The notes beneath the pieces were generated by a model. That model was not told the origin of the DNA. It worked only from the letters and a program-made list of their open reading frames with translations, and searched no databases. This document shows positions 25,971-35,174 of a DNA stretch of 64,000 nucleotides, one piece after another. The stretch spans positions 12,334 to 76,333 of the forward strand of contig DASZHO010000200.1 in NCBI GenBank assembly GCA_035937795.1, read 5' to 3'. Numbering within the stretch: the first letter of the stretch is position 1; each line of letters opens with the position of its first letter. The DNA is from JAMQPK01 sp035937795. GTDB taxonomy: Bacteria > Acidobacteriota > Vicinamibacteria > Vicinamibacterales > JAMQPK01. Position numbers and translations under genes: made by a program.

Positions 25971-28724
25971 ATGCTGACGCGATGCCGGCTGCCGCTGCTG
26001 ACTCTGCTGACCGGCCTTGTCTTCTGGGCGGCGTCAGGAATCGTGCGTCCGGCCCTGCACGCGGGTGACGGCCTCTCGGCGCGGTATTACGACAATCCAA
26101 ACTGGAGTGGCTGGCCGGTCTTTTCTGCCGTCGACGCCGAGCCATCGACGGCGCAGATCAGGCGCCGCTGGCACGATACGCCGCCGGCGGCGTTCAGTGT
26201 CATCTGGACGGGCTATCTGAGCGTGGCGCGGACCGGTTTCTACAAGTTCGCCACGACGTCCGATGATGGCTCGCGTTTGTTCATCGATGACCAGCTGATT
26301 GTCGACAACGCCGGTGCTCACGCGAACACCATGCGGTCTGGAGGCGTGCGGTTGAACGCAGGCGCGCACCAGGTCCGCCTGGAATTCTTCCAGGCCGGCG
26401 GTGATTTCGGTCTGAATTGGTCCTGGGCTCGCGACACCGGCAGCTTCAGGAGTATCCCTGCCTGGGCGCTTTCGCAGCGGCGAGTGCATTACCGGACAGT
26501 GGCGGCCGCACACCTGGTCGATCTTGCCCGTTCAGTCGCTCCTTTCGTGGTGCTCTTCGGAGCCATCTGGTGTGTGGTCGTCATTCTCGATCGTGCTGCA
26601 GGAGTCACCGCCCTCGAGACAGGTTTGTTCGCTGCGGCGGGATATGCCCTCCCCCTTCTCCTCATCTTCCATTCGATCGGATTCTGGGGCCGCGGCATCG
26701 TGGATCAAGAAGGAGAAGGATTCGTCCTGAACTATCTGGCCAAGCGACCGCTCTTCGCGACCATTTTCGACCCGCGCCTGACGGAATATGGCTCGTTTCA
26801 GGCTCGTGAACTGAGCTACCTCTTCGACTATGTCGATGCCAGGGTGTTCGCGGCGTTGCTCGACCGGCACGTTCTGTCCTTCATTCCTGTCAGCGGCGCG
26901 CTCGGTATCATTGCGGCTGCCGCGATCTATCTCTACGGCAGCCGCAAAGTCCTCCGCCTCGACGGCATCACCGCTGGTCTGCTGCTTTCGGTCTTCCTGA
27001 GTTCCATCGTCACGCAGGCATCGACGGCAGTCCTATATCGCTCGGCGAAAATTGTGCTCACGGTCGCGCTTCTCGCGTTTCTGTTTCAGTTGACGTATCT
27101 GCTTCGCGAGAACGGGACGCGGCGCAGGTCGGTGGGGCAGCTCGCAAGCCTGTTCCTCCTCGGGTTCGTGATGTCGGTGAGCGATCGACAGGGCTTCTTC
27201 TATCTCGTGACCGCGACGGGAATCGTCGCAATCTTGTGGATGAAGCAGGACATCCAGGCCGGGCACTCGCAAAGCAGGTACCGATGGGTCGTTGCGACTG
27301 GTGTGTGCGCGATCGCCACCGCGATCCTCTACAACAACCTGCTCGCACCAGTGATCATTCGGTGGACGAACGGGTACGGGCCTGACTTCTCGTATCAGCA
27401 CATTCCCTTCAGCCGGCTCGACTGGACGCTGACTCAACACGCCTTTCAGATGTTTACGGCGCAGGTGAGCTTCTTCTTCGGCAATGCGCCCTTCATCGTC
27501 GTGTGCGCCGTGGGCCTCGCGTTTGGCGTCGGCTCCAACAGGCGGCTCTTGGCAAGCGATGCCCTTCTTGTGCTGCTGGCTTCTTCTGCAGCGTTGGTCG
27601 GGCTCCTCGGCCTGATGATCATGCGTCATCCTCCTGTGTACACAATCCCCGATCACGCGCTCTGGTACTACACACTGACCATGCAGGCCGTCCTCCTGTT
27701 TGGCGCCACGCTGTGCGTCAGCCAGGCAAACGGTGCGCGCGACGGGGGGAGAAACCTTGTAGTCTACGTGCTGTTGATGCTGATGATCGTCAGCAATGTC
27801 TTGCATTACGAGGCGCAGCGGAAGGTGATGATCGACTCCATGGAGTGGCTCGGGAGTCAGTACGTCTCATCACAGAGTCTGTCGCGGCAGTTTGAGGCTA
27901 CGGAGGGCGGCGAATCGGCCGGCGCCTCGTCGCGGTCGTGGATTCGGCTTGGCCCCGCTGGCGCAACTGCCGAGCTGCCGATTCAACAAACAGATTTTCT
28001 CGAGATTGTTCGAGTCGCGCACGCCACGCTCGTGGGCCGGCTGCCGCTGGCAGATGCTGGTGGTCCCTACTGGCGCAAGCTCGGTGCCTTTCTGGCCGGC
28101 CCGACCTCGCCGTTGAACGACCCCGCCCAGATCCCGCCGGTCGTGGAAGCATTCCAGTCGATTGGCATTCGCCAGATCGTGCTGGAGCGAGATCGCTATC
28201 AAAATCCGGAGCTGGCACAGGAAACCGCCGAGGCCGCGCTGGCGGCAACCGGGTCGATCCTCAGGACGTGGGACGATGGCAGAGTACTGACTCTCGATCT
28301 TGTGAATGATCGCGTGGCATGGCCGGATGAGCAGGTCTCGCGCCGTATTCCCCCGCGCGAGTTACAGGTTACCGCCCGGACAGACTCGATCCGGATCGAC
28401 CTCGATCGACCCCACGCTGTGCGCAGTATCCGCATCGAGCTCACGGAACGAGATCTCGTTGGCTACCCGCGCACGCTGATCTACCCGCACACGCTCAGCA
28501 TCGAATCAGTTGACGGGGCGCAGGTTCGAACGCTGACGAATGCGAGTCCGCTCGGGGCAGTCATGAGGGCCCTGCTCATGCAGCCCGTGCCGGCGTCGAT
28601 AGAGATCGGACTGCCGCCAAACCGCTGTGGGACGCTCGTGCTGCGGCAGACCGGTCAAGACCGCTCGTGGAACTGGACTGCCCACGAGTTGATGTTGTTC
28701 GAGACAGACGAAAAAGCGCAGTAG
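25971..28724 (+). CDS. PA14 domain-polytopic membrane protein with F5/8-type C-terminus
   Basis: The product has 917 residues. After an N-terminal hydrophobic signal/anchor (~5-22) comes a PA14 domain (~28-150) marked by GLSARYYDNPNWSG, TSDDGSRLFIDDQLIVD and QVRLEFFQAGGDF. The linker IPAWALSQRRVHY and a membrane helix then follow, exactly as in the protein at 281. A long polytopic region comes next, and the last ~120 residues (from about VTARTDSIRIDLDRPHAV) resemble a discoidin/F5-8-type beta sandwich. Both flanking domains are typical carbohydrate binders, so the protein probably holds glycan at the periplasmic face while the membrane core acts on it. The catalytic class is not clear, as no GDE loop was found. 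Confidence 0.72.
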   Translation: MLTRCRLPLLTLLTGLVFWAASGIVRPALHAGDGLSARYYDNPNWSGWPVFSAVDAEPSTAQIRRRWHDTPPAAFSVIWTGYLSVARTGFYKFATTSDDGSRLFIDDQLIVDNAGAHANTMRSGGVRLNAGAHQVRLEFFQAGGDFGLNWSWARDTGSFRSIPAWALSQRRVHYRTVAAAHLVDLARSVAPFVVLFGAIWCVVVILDRAAGVTALETGLFAAAGYALPLLLIFHSIGFWGRGIVDQEGEGFVLNYLAKRPLFATIFDPRLTEYGSFQARELSYLFDYVDARVFAALLDRHVLSFIPVSGALGIIAAAAIYLYGSRKVLRLDGITAGLLLSVFLSSIVTQASTAVLYRSAKIVLTVALLAFLFQLTYLLRENGTRRRSVGQLASLFLLGFVMSVSDRQGFFYLVTATGIVAILWMKQDIQAGHSQSRYRWVVATGVCAIATAILYNNLLAPVIIRWTNGYGPDFSYQHIPFSRLDWTLTQHAFQMFTAQVSFFFGNAPFIVVCAVGLAFGVGSNRRLLASDALLVLLASSAALVGLLGLMIMRHPPVYTIPDHALWYYTLTMQAVLLFGATLCVSQANGARDGGRNLVVYVLLMLMIVSNVLHYEAQRKVMIDSMEWLGSQYVSSQSLSRQFEATEGGESAGASSRSWIRLGPAGATAELPIQQTDFLEIVRVAHATLVGRLPLADAGGPYWRKLGAFLAGPTSPLNDPAQIPPVVEAFQSIGIRQIVLERDRYQNPELAQETAEAALAATGSILRTWDDGRVLTLDLVNDRVAWPDEQVSRRIPPRELQVTARTDSIRIDLDRPHAVRSIRIELTERDLVGYPRTLIYPHTLSIESVDGAQVRTLTNASPLGAVMRALLMQPVPASIEIGLPPNRCGTLVLRQTGQDRSWNWTAHELMLFETDEKAQ

Positions 28725-28727
28725 CCC

Positions 28728-28750
28728 GGCGTGTGGGAGCCACACCCGCC
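28728..28750 (+). terminator. Stem-loop after PA14 gene
   Basis: GTGTGG and CCACAC pair around a three-base loop, with an outer GGC/GCC pair past a small bulge. It begins four bases after the stop codon. There is no T-run, so termination is only possible, not shown. Confidence 0.3.
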
Positions 28751-28869
28751 CGAGGCTGTGCTATAGTAGTTGACGCTCGTTCTGCCCGGGATTGTTCCGG
28801 CCCAGGTCCCCAGCCTGGCTTGGTAAAGCGTTTCCACCCTGCATCCGATAGTCAGAAGCACAACCATCG

Positions 28870-30027
28870 ATGAAAAACGTCTTGTGTCTCCTCGTCGCAT
28901 TCGCCGCCTTTTCAGCGTTCGCCGGCTGCAGCTTCCAACATTCGAGTAGTTCGCTGCTCCCAACGAATCCGTCCAGTCTGCCGAGCGCAAGTATCGCGGC
29001 CACCATGCCGGCCACCCCGGTCACCGTGTCGTCGGAACCGTCGCTGATGGGCAATTGGGCTTCCCAGAGCATCGCCGCACCGAACCCCAAATCCTGCAGC
29101 AACTTTCAGTGGAGCGTGACAAGCCAGACGACGGCATCGCTCAGCGGCACTTTTTCAGCCGTGTGCGCCGGTGGCGTGACCATCTCCGGCACGGCTTCGG
29201 GGCAGTTGGTCAACACCACAACCGTGCCAATCACGGTCACCGGAAACGCGAGTCTGCCGGCATTCCCGTCCTGTCCGTTTTCGCTGAGCGGCACGGGTAC
29301 GATTGAAGACAGCGGCAATACGCTCACCGTGCCGTACACCGGCACGACATGTCTCGGCCCCGTGAGCGGCACTGAAAGGTTGCACCGGCCGCAGCCCGCA
29401 ACACCGGTTGTGATCCAGGCCCCGGTCCTCGTTGCGCCCGAGCCGAACGCGATGGTCACGACCCTCCAGCCGCAGCTTGCCGTGACGGATGCCGTTCGCA
29501 CGGGTCCGGCAGGTGCCGTGACGTACCTCTTCGAAGTCGCAACCGACGCACCGTTCTCGAACAAGATAGGGTCGTGGATGACTGCGGAACAACCAGGTCA
29601 GACGACCTTCATCGTGCCCCAGCCCCTCGCAAGCAACACGGTCTACTACTGGCACGTCCAGGCGCACGACCCGGCGACGGCCGGTCCGTGGTCGGCGACC
29701 CAAGGCTTCCAAACACCGGCGCCGGCGCCCCCGCCGCCACCTGCCGTGCTCTTCGATCATGCGTGGACTGGCACCGTCGAGCTCCAGCTGCGGGCGCTGC
29801 TCGCGAGTGGCCTCGCCAGACCTGACGGTTCGAACGGCCAGGCCGTGGTCGACAGGCTGAACGCGATGGGTGGGATCTACGCGGGTGCTGAGTTCCAGCC
29901 GCATCACAACGGGGTGGGCGACCCGACGTACGGCTTCGGATGGTTCTACGTTTCGTACGTCCCGGTCGGCGCCGGGACGAATTTGTATCAGATCATCGAG
30001 TTTGGAACGCCTCCACCAGGGGACTAG
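28870..30027 (+). CDS. Lipoprotein with FNIII-like repeat and conserved C-terminal domain
   Basis: The 385-residue product has a strong lipobox FAGC (C20). A Ser-rich linker and a ~100-residue beta-rich region with two Cys precede one fibronectin-like repeat (VTYLFEVATDAPFSNKI and YYWHVQAHD). The last 93 residues repeat the C-terminal domain of the lipoprotein at 16864: VLFDHAWTG, DGSNGQAVVD, FQPHHNG and GFGWFYVS are shared, giving 71 identities of 93 by hand. The N-terminal parts of the two proteins are unrelated by eye, so the C-terminal domain is a mobile module. Its 3' end overlaps the convergent ligase gene by 35 bases. Confidence 0.8.
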   Translation: MKNVLCLLVAFAAFSAFAGCSFQHSSSSLLPTNPSSLPSASIAATMPATPVTVSSEPSLMGNWASQSIAAPNPKSCSNFQWSVTSQTTASLSGTFSAVCAGGVTISGTASGQLVNTTTVPITVTGNASLPAFPSCPFSLSGTGTIEDSGNTLTVPYTGTTCLGPVSGTERLHRPQPATPVVIQAPVLVAPEPNAMVTTLQPQLAVTDAVRTGPAGAVTYLFEVATDAPFSNKIGSWMTAEQPGQTTFIVPQPLASNTVYYWHVQAHDPATAGPWSATQGFQTPAPAPPPPPAVLFDHAWTGTVELQLRALLASGLARPDGSNGQAVVDRLNAMGGIYAGAEFQPHHNGVGDPTYGFGWFYVSYVPVGAGTNLYQIIEFGTPPPGD

Positions 30028-31204
30028 ACCTCACTTGCGTCTGGACCTCCAGGGCATGCTCCGCCGCGTAAGGCAGCGTGACGAGCACGAGAAACAACAT
30101 CAGGAATTCCGAGTCGCCGAAATTGTATTCGAACAATCCGGCGGCCAACATCGCCGCCAGGGCTGCCACTGCGGCGGCTGGAAACATCGGCTCTGCTGCG
30201 CGTCGTAGTTTTTTCGTCAGATCCAGAGCCAGCGAGAGCACGAACCACAGCCAGGCGCCAAGAGCGGGCAAGCCCCGCTCGGCCGCGATCTGGACCAGCA
30301 CGTTGTGGAGATGCTGGTTGTTGTGGAAAGGATCGGTCGGGGCACGGTATTCAGCGTAACGTTCCTCGACCATGTTGGGGCCAAGGCCCACCAGCGGATG
30401 CGCCGCGACCATGCGCGCCCCCTCGCGCAGCATGGCGATCCGTTCGATATTGGTCACATCTACGGGATCGAAGATCGAATAGAAGCGATGCGTGACGCCG
30501 TGGGGGGCGAGCGCGAAGAACGCCGCCGCCAGAAATGGAAGGACGACGAGCAGCCGGACGTCCTTCAGGCTGAGTAACACTCCGAGTCCGGCGAGCGTCC
30601 CAATCCAGGCGCTGCGGGTAAAGGTCAGCGTCAGGGCGACGAGCAGCAGCGACAGACTCAGCGCCGGCCAGAGTCGCCGTCGGCCGAACAACAGCTGGGC
30701 GGCCGCCGCGCAAACGACGAGCATCATCAGCCCGGAGTAGGTCATGTAGTGGCCCATGACGCCGTGGGGTCTCCGGGCCAGATTGTCGTATCCCATCAGG
30801 GCGTACTGCAGAATTCCGATCGTCGCGCTGGCCGCGCCCACGACAATGATCACCGTGAGCACCGCCCTGGCGCGCCGTCCTCTGGCAAGCTGATACACCG
30901 CCGGGACCACCAGAAAGAGCACAAGCTGCTTGCACGCCATGAGGCTCACGCGCGGGTCGCTGGAGAAACCGGTCGACACCACCGTCGCGACAGCGTAGGC
31001 AATCAGCGGAACGAACATCGCCGGGGCCTCGATTCGCCGGCGTTCCCCGAACAGCCAGATCACCCAGAGCACGAGCAGCACCGCCAGCAGGAGTTCTGCG
31101 GCAGCAATCGAGACCTGGACCGCCGCCGCGAAACCGAGGAGCACCCCGGCCCTCGCGAGCTCGAATCTGTCCTGATAAGGCGCGTCTGTGTTGGCTGTGT
31201 GCAT
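29993..31204 (-). CDS. O-antigen ligase/polymerase family protein (Wzy_C/WaaL-like)
   Basis: The 403-residue polytopic protein has about ten to twelve hydrophobic segments. The conserved LTFTRSAWIG and, in a large periplasmic loop, GLGPNMVEERYAEY and NNQHLHNVLVQIAAERG fit the Wzy_C family, where an Arg and a His are needed. It should join lipid-linked polysaccharide to lipid A core or to another acceptor. Start is ATG 31204; a TTG one codon earlier also opens the frame. The gene follows the LPG_synthase_TM gene by 27 bases and runs into the lipoprotein gene tail to tail. Confidence 0.85.
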   Translation of the reverse strand: MHTANTDAPYQDRFELARAGVLLGFAAAVQVSIAAAELLLAVLLVLWVIWLFGERRRIEAPAMFVPLIAYAVATVVSTGFSSDPRVSLMACKQLVLFLVVPAVYQLARGRRARAVLTVIIVVGAASATIGILQYALMGYDNLARRPHGVMGHYMTYSGLMMLVVCAAAAQLLFGRRRLWPALSLSLLLVALTLTFTRSAWIGTLAGLGVLLSLKDVRLLVVLPFLAAAFFALAPHGVTHRFYSIFDPVDVTNIERIAMLREGARMVAAHPLVGLGPNMVEERYAEYRAPTDPFHNNQHLHNVLVQIAAERGLPALGAWLWFVLSLALDLTKKLRRAAEPMFPAAAVAALAAMLAAGLFEYNFGDSEFLMLFLVLVTLPYAAEHALEVQTQVRSSPLVEAFQTR

Positions 31205-31231
31205 CAAATCCTGGGTTCAACCCGTATTGGC

Positions 31232-32215
31232 TCAGTCCGGCGAGGCCGATGGGATCGGCTGCGGCGCGGGCCCGAGGTAGTAGAGAGCCCCGGGAAGGTT
31301 GGCGAGAATCCCCAGCGCCACAAAGAGCACCGAGAGCGCGAACGCCTCGGCGCCGGACGTGCCGGCTCGCCTGAACAGCCAGACGAACGCCGCCTGACTC
31401 GTACCGATGCCATTGGCGGTGATCGGCAGGAACATGATCAGAAGAATCAGCGGAATGAAGGCGAAATAGGTGAGGCTGGGCTGCTGAATCCCGAGCGCCA
31501 CTCCGAGGTAATACGCCTGGAGCACGCGCAGGATTTGCACGGTCACCGAGCCGACGAGCACCGCGCTGAGCGCGTCGTGGTGCTTCGCATACCGTCTGAT
31601 AGAGGCAATCAGCGAGCCCGCCGCCTGGCGCAGCCGCACCCACGGAATTCGCGCAAACAGGAGTTCCGCGAACGCATCGGCCGCGTTGCTGAAAATCAGC
31701 AGCGCCGCAATCACGCACGCGGCGCTCGTGACGCCCAGCGCCAGCATCACGCCGGGGTTCGCAGCCAGATCGCGGGCGATGGCCAGGCCGGCCAGCGCCA
31801 TGATCAACACCGACAGGACGCCGAGCATCCGGTCCACGAAGACCGACGCCATGGCGTCGGCGATGGGAACGCGGTGATTGGACAGGCTGTACGCGCGAAC
31901 GGCGTCGCCGCCGATACTCGCCGGCAGAAATGTCCCGACGAACGTGCTGACAAAGAAAATTCGAAGCACGGCGCGCCATGGGGGAAAGTGCCCTCCTTCG
32001 AGCGGCCGCAGGAGGACAAACCAGCGATACGCCATCAACGTGCGATCGGCGAGAACCAGCAGAACCGCGACGAGCAGTGGCGCGACCGAGGCTTGCGTGC
32101 AGATCCGCCACACATCCTGGGGATTGCTTTTCCAGAGGGTGTAGCCGACAAGAACAGCCGCGAAGATGAGGCGAGAAATACCGTTGAGGGTTGGCCGCTT
32201 CACACGCCGCCGCAT
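31232..32215 (-). CDS. LPG_synthase_TM / UPF0104 family membrane protein
   Basis: The 327-residue polytopic protein shows the family signatures GTFLPASIGGDAVRAYSL and LPITANGIGTSQAAFVWLF. Members include the flippase domain of MprF and AglD-type proteins of sugar-lipid transfer, and they often sit in polysaccharide loci. A role in moving or modifying a lipid-linked sugar is likely. It is divergent from the GT4 gene at 32249 with 33 bases between starts and leads a two-gene operon with the ligase. Confidence 0.82.
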   Translation of the reverse strand: MRRRVKRPTLNGISRLIFAAVLVGYTLWKSNPQDVWRICTQASVAPLLVAVLLVLADRTLMAYRWFVLLRPLEGGHFPPWRAVLRIFFVSTFVGTFLPASIGGDAVRAYSLSNHRVPIADAMASVFVDRMLGVLSVLIMALAGLAIARDLAANPGVMLALGVTSAACVIAALLIFSNAADAFAELLFARIPWVRLRQAAGSLIASIRRYAKHHDALSAVLVGSVTVQILRVLQAYYLGVALGIQQPSLTYFAFIPLILLIMFLPITANGIGTSQAAFVWLFRRAGTSGAEAFALSVLFVALGILANLPGALYYLGPAPQPIPSASPD

Positions 32216-32234
32216 AGTAGCACGAAACCTGGGC

Positions 32235-32240
32235 TACAAT
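32235..32240 (+). promoter_or_regulatory. -10-like TACAAT, leaderless candidate
   Basis: TACAAT is followed by eight bases and ATG 32249. No Shine-Dalgarno sequence is present in the gap. It would drive the plus-strand operon that ends with dtd. Confidence 0.45.
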
Positions 32241-32248
32241 CGGCGTGG

Positions 32249-33451
32249 ATGCACATCCTGATGATCGCGCCCGAGCCGTTCTTCGAGCCGCGCGGCACTC
32301 CATTCAGCGAGTATCACCGCATCCGGGCGCTCGCCGATCTCGGGCACACCATCGACCTCGTCACCTATCCCTTTGGAAGCGACGTGGAGTTGCCGGGGCT
32401 CAGGATTTTTCGCGCCGCGCGCCCGCCATTCGTCACGCGCGTGAAGATCGGCCCGTCGGCGGCGAAGCTCTTTCTCGACCTGACGCTGGCGTGGACGGCG
32501 CTGAATCAAGCACGACGCGGACGCTACCACGCGGTGCACTCGCACGAAGAAGGCGCCGCCATCGGCATCCCGATCTCGGCGGCGCTCGGCATCCCGCATC
32601 TCTACGACATGCACTCGAGTCTGCCGCAGCAGCTCGAGAACTTCGCCTTCAGCGACTCGGCCGTGTTGCGCTGGCTGTTCGCGCGCCTGGAGCGGATCGC
32701 GGTTCGCCGTTCGCGCGTCACGATTGTGATTTGCCCCCACCTCCAGGAAACCGCCAGAAAAGTCGCGCCGGATGCGCAGACCATCCTGATTGAGAATGCG
32801 CCGGGATCGGGGGACATGCCGGAGGCCGGCGCCGGCCTTCATGTCCGGCGTTCGTTCGGCGTCGGCGACTCGGCGCCGATGGTGTTGTACACCGGCACCT
32901 TCGAGTCTTATCAGGGACTCGACTTGCTGTTCGCGGCGGCGAAAGCGGTGCTCGCCGATCGCCCTGACGTGAGGTTCGTGCTCGCCGGCGGGAAGCCCGA
33001 GCAGGTGGCGCGCGCCAGAGCGCAGGCCGCCGGACTGGGCGCCGAGGGGATCATCTTCGCAGGAGAGCAACCCTCGGAGGCGATTCCCGGCTTCCTGGAT
33101 GCCGCCGACGTGCTCGTCTCGCCCCGTCGAACGGGGACGAACACTCCGCTGAAAATCTATCAATACTTGCGATCGGGCCGGGTCATTGTGGCCACGCGGC
33201 TGCTCACCCACACTCAGGTCCTGTCGGATGAGGTGGCGATTCTTACCGACCCCGCGCCGGCCGACTTCGCACGAGGCATCCTGCGCGCCGTCAATGAACC
33301 GGAGCTCGCAGCACGGCTCGGCCAGGCAGCCAGGCGCCTCGCGGAGACGCGCTACACCTACGACGCCTATCTCCAGCGGACGCGCGAAGCGTGCGCCGCG
33401 TTGAGCCTCCCAATCAAAAGGGGACGGGAGTCGTTTTCCCGCGCGCTGTGA
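32249..33451 (+). CDS. GT4 family glycosyltransferase
   Basis: From ATG 32249 the product has 400 residues in GT-B layout. The N-terminus MHILMIAPEPFFEPRGTPF is typical of a subgroup found beside methyltransferases, and SHEEGAAIGIP follows. The C-terminal half has TGTFESYQGLDLL and the donor-site region SPRRTGTNTPLKIYQYL, where the usual EX7E is replaced by a Lys/Tyr-bearing variant. The frame is open far upstream to 30749, but that part lies opposite other genes. Its stop overlaps the next GTG (33448-33451). It probably adds a sugar in the second branch of the locus. Confidence 0.82.
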   Translation: MHILMIAPEPFFEPRGTPFSEYHRIRALADLGHTIDLVTYPFGSDVELPGLRIFRAARPPFVTRVKIGPSAAKLFLDLTLAWTALNQARRGRYHAVHSHEEGAAIGIPISAALGIPHLYDMHSSLPQQLENFAFSDSAVLRWLFARLERIAVRRSRVTIVICPHLQETARKVAPDAQTILIENAPGSGDMPEAGAGLHVRRSFGVGDSAPMVLYTGTFESYQGLDLLFAAAKAVLADRPDVRFVLAGGKPEQVARARAQAAGLGAEGIIFAGEQPSEAIPGFLDAADVLVSPRRTGTNTPLKIYQYLRSGRVIVATRLLTHTQVLSDEVAILTDPAPADFARGILRAVNEPELAARLGQAARRLAETRYTYDAYLQRTREACAALSLPIKRGRESFSRAL

Positions 33452-34206
33452 AGCGGGGCCCGGAACCTGCCTCTCATTATTCATACACCGCGTATGCCGA
33501 TCCGGCGATGGCGTCCGGCTTCGATGCGGGGCGCTTCGGCGGACCCATCGGCCGGCTGCTGCTCGAAGACCAGGAACGCGCGCTCTTCGCGTTCCTCGGC
33601 GAGGTGTCCGGACGGCGCGTGCTCGACGTCGGCACCGGGACCGGACGCGCAGCCATCGCGTTGTCGAAGCGTGGCGCAACGGTCACCGGCGTCGACGCCT
33701 CGGGCGAGATGTTGAAGGTTGCGAGGCGGCGTGCGGCCGAGGAAGGGGTCTCGATCGAATTTCTTGAAGGCGATGCCCATGCACTGGCCTGGCCGGACCG
33801 CGCCTTCGACGCCGTCGTCTGCTTCCGCCTGCTGATGCACGTGCCGGCGTGGCGGACCGCCATGGCCGAGCTCTGCCGCGTCGCAGACAGAGGGGTGATC
33901 TTCGATTACCCGTCGATCGCGAGTATCGCGGCTCTGCAAGCCCTGTGGCGCCGCGCGGCGCTGAAAATGGGCAGCCACGTGGAAGCCTACCGGGTGTTCA
34001 GCGCGGGCGAGGTCCGCGACGAGCTGGCGTCCCATGGCTTTCGGATTGTCGGCGTCGAGCGTCAATTCGTGTTGCCGATCGCGCTGCACAAGCTGGTTGG
34101 ATCGCCGCGTTTCACTCGAAGTGTCGAAGGCGCATTGTCCGCCGGCGGGTTGCTCCGCGTGGCGGGTTCGCCGGTTACCGTGGCGGCCGAGCGGTGCGCG
34201 TCCTAG
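33448..34206 (+). CDS. Class I SAM-dependent methyltransferase
   Basis: The GTG at 33448 overlaps the GT4 stop (GTGA) and gives 252 residues. Motif I is VLDVGTGTGRAAIAL, followed by TGVDASGEML (acidic end of strand 2) and FDAVVCFRLLMHV (motif IV region). These place it in the Methyltransf_11/25 group. Neighbours suggest it methylates a sugar or lipid-linked intermediate. Its stop lies inside the start of the next gene, so the operon is coupled here. Substrate unknown. Confidence 0.82.
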   Translation: MKRGPEPASHYSYTAYADPAMASGFDAGRFGGPIGRLLLEDQERALFAFLGEVSGRRVLDVGTGTGRAAIALSKRGATVTGVDASGEMLKVARRRAAEEGVSIEFLEGDAHALAWPDRAFDAVVCFRLLMHVPAWRTAMAELCRVADRGVIFDYPSIASIAALQALWRRAALKMGSHVEAYRVFSAGEVRDELASHGFRIVGVERQFVLPIALHKLVGSPRFTRSVEGALSAGGLLRVAGSPVTVAAERCAS

Positions 34207-35174
34207 TCACAGGGGCGACCGGGTTTACCGGAGGTCATCTCGCCAGAAGCCTTGCGCGGCGCGGATACCAGGTCCGCGGCCTCGCACGAACCGCGCCGGC
34301 GGCGGCGGATCTGAGTGCCGCGGGCATCGAGCCGGCCGTCGGGGTGCTGGAGGACGGCGCCGCTGTGGCGCGTGCAGTCAAGGACGTTGATGTCGTCTAT
34401 CACATCGCCGCGATTTACAGGCAGGCGGGGATTCCCGCCGCGCGGTACCGCGCCGTCAACGTGACGGCGGTAAGCGATCTGATTGACCTGGCTGCCGCGG
34501 CCGGCGTGACGCGTCTGGTGCACTGCAGCACCGTCGGGGTCCACGGCGACGTCGAGCATCCGCCGGCCGGCGAAGAGGCGCCGCTCAATCCGGGCGACGT
34601 GTATCAGCGCACCAAGGTCGAAGGCGAGCGCGTCGCGCGCGCTGCCGCGGCGCGGACCGGTCTGGCGGTCACCATCGCGCGACCGACCGGAATCTACGGA
34701 CCCGGCGATCGGCGGCTCCTCAAACTGTTCAGGGGCGTGTCTCGGAGGCGCTTTGTCATCCTCGGGTCTGGAGACATCTTCTATCATCTGACGTACATCG
34801 ACGATCTCGTGGAAGGCCTCCGGCTGTGTGGGGAAGTGCCGGCTGCCGCCAACCGCACCTACATCCTGGCTGGAGGAGAGGTCACCACGCTGAACGAGCT
34901 CGTCGCCATCATCGCCGAGCAAGCCCACGTCGCGCCGCCGTCTCTGAAGCTGCCCGTGTGGCCCGTGTGGCTTGCCGGCGCCGCCTGCGAGGCGATCTGC
35001 GTCCCGTTCGGAGTCGAGCCGCCCCTCTATCGCCGTCGCGTGGACTTCTTTACGAAAAGCCGCGCCTTCGATATCACGCGCGCGCGGCGGGAGCTGGGGT
35101 ACGCTCCGCAGGTCGGGCTGCGCGAGGGGATCCGCAAAACCTTGGAATGGTACCGGGAGCATCGATGGCTGTGA
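34194..35174 (+). CDS. NAD-dependent epimerase/dehydratase (extended SDR)
   Basis: From GTG 34194 the product has 326 residues. It starts with VRVLVTGATGFTGG, an SDR Rossmann loop, and has CSTVGVHG and YQRTK (catalytic YxxxK). The pattern LTYIDDLVEGLRL and late LGYAPQVGLREGI fit nucleotide-sugar or 3-beta-HSD-like epimerases. The start overlaps the methyltransferase stop by 13 bases. It probably reduces or epimerises a sugar used by the GT4 enzymes around it. Confidence 0.82.
   Translation: MRVLVTGATGFTGGHLARSLARRGYQVRGLARTAPAAADLSAAGIEPAVGVLEDGAAVARAVKDVDVVYHIAAIYRQAGIPAARYRAVNVTAVSDLIDLAAAAGVTRLVHCSTVGVHGDVEHPPAGEEAPLNPGDVYQRTKVEGERVARAAAARTGLAVTIARPTGIYGPGDRRLLKLFRGVSRRRFVILGSGDIFYHLTYIDDLVEGLRLCGEVPAAANRTYILAGGEVTTLNELVAIIAEQAHVAPPSLKLPVWPVWLAGAACEAICVPFGVEPPLYRRRVDFFTKSRAFDITRARRELGYAPQVGLREGIRKTLEWYREHRWL

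Noticed and set aside
30749..32248. N-terminal extension of the GT4 gene at 32249
   Set aside because: The extension lies opposite two other genes and is rich in Arg, Glu and His; GT4 homology starts exactly at ATG 32249, which also has a -10 box nearby.
30351..32303. Long minus-strand frame through the ligase and LPG_synthase_TM genes
   Set aside because: It runs in a shifted frame over two genes with clear family motifs and has Arg-rich sequence without any motif.
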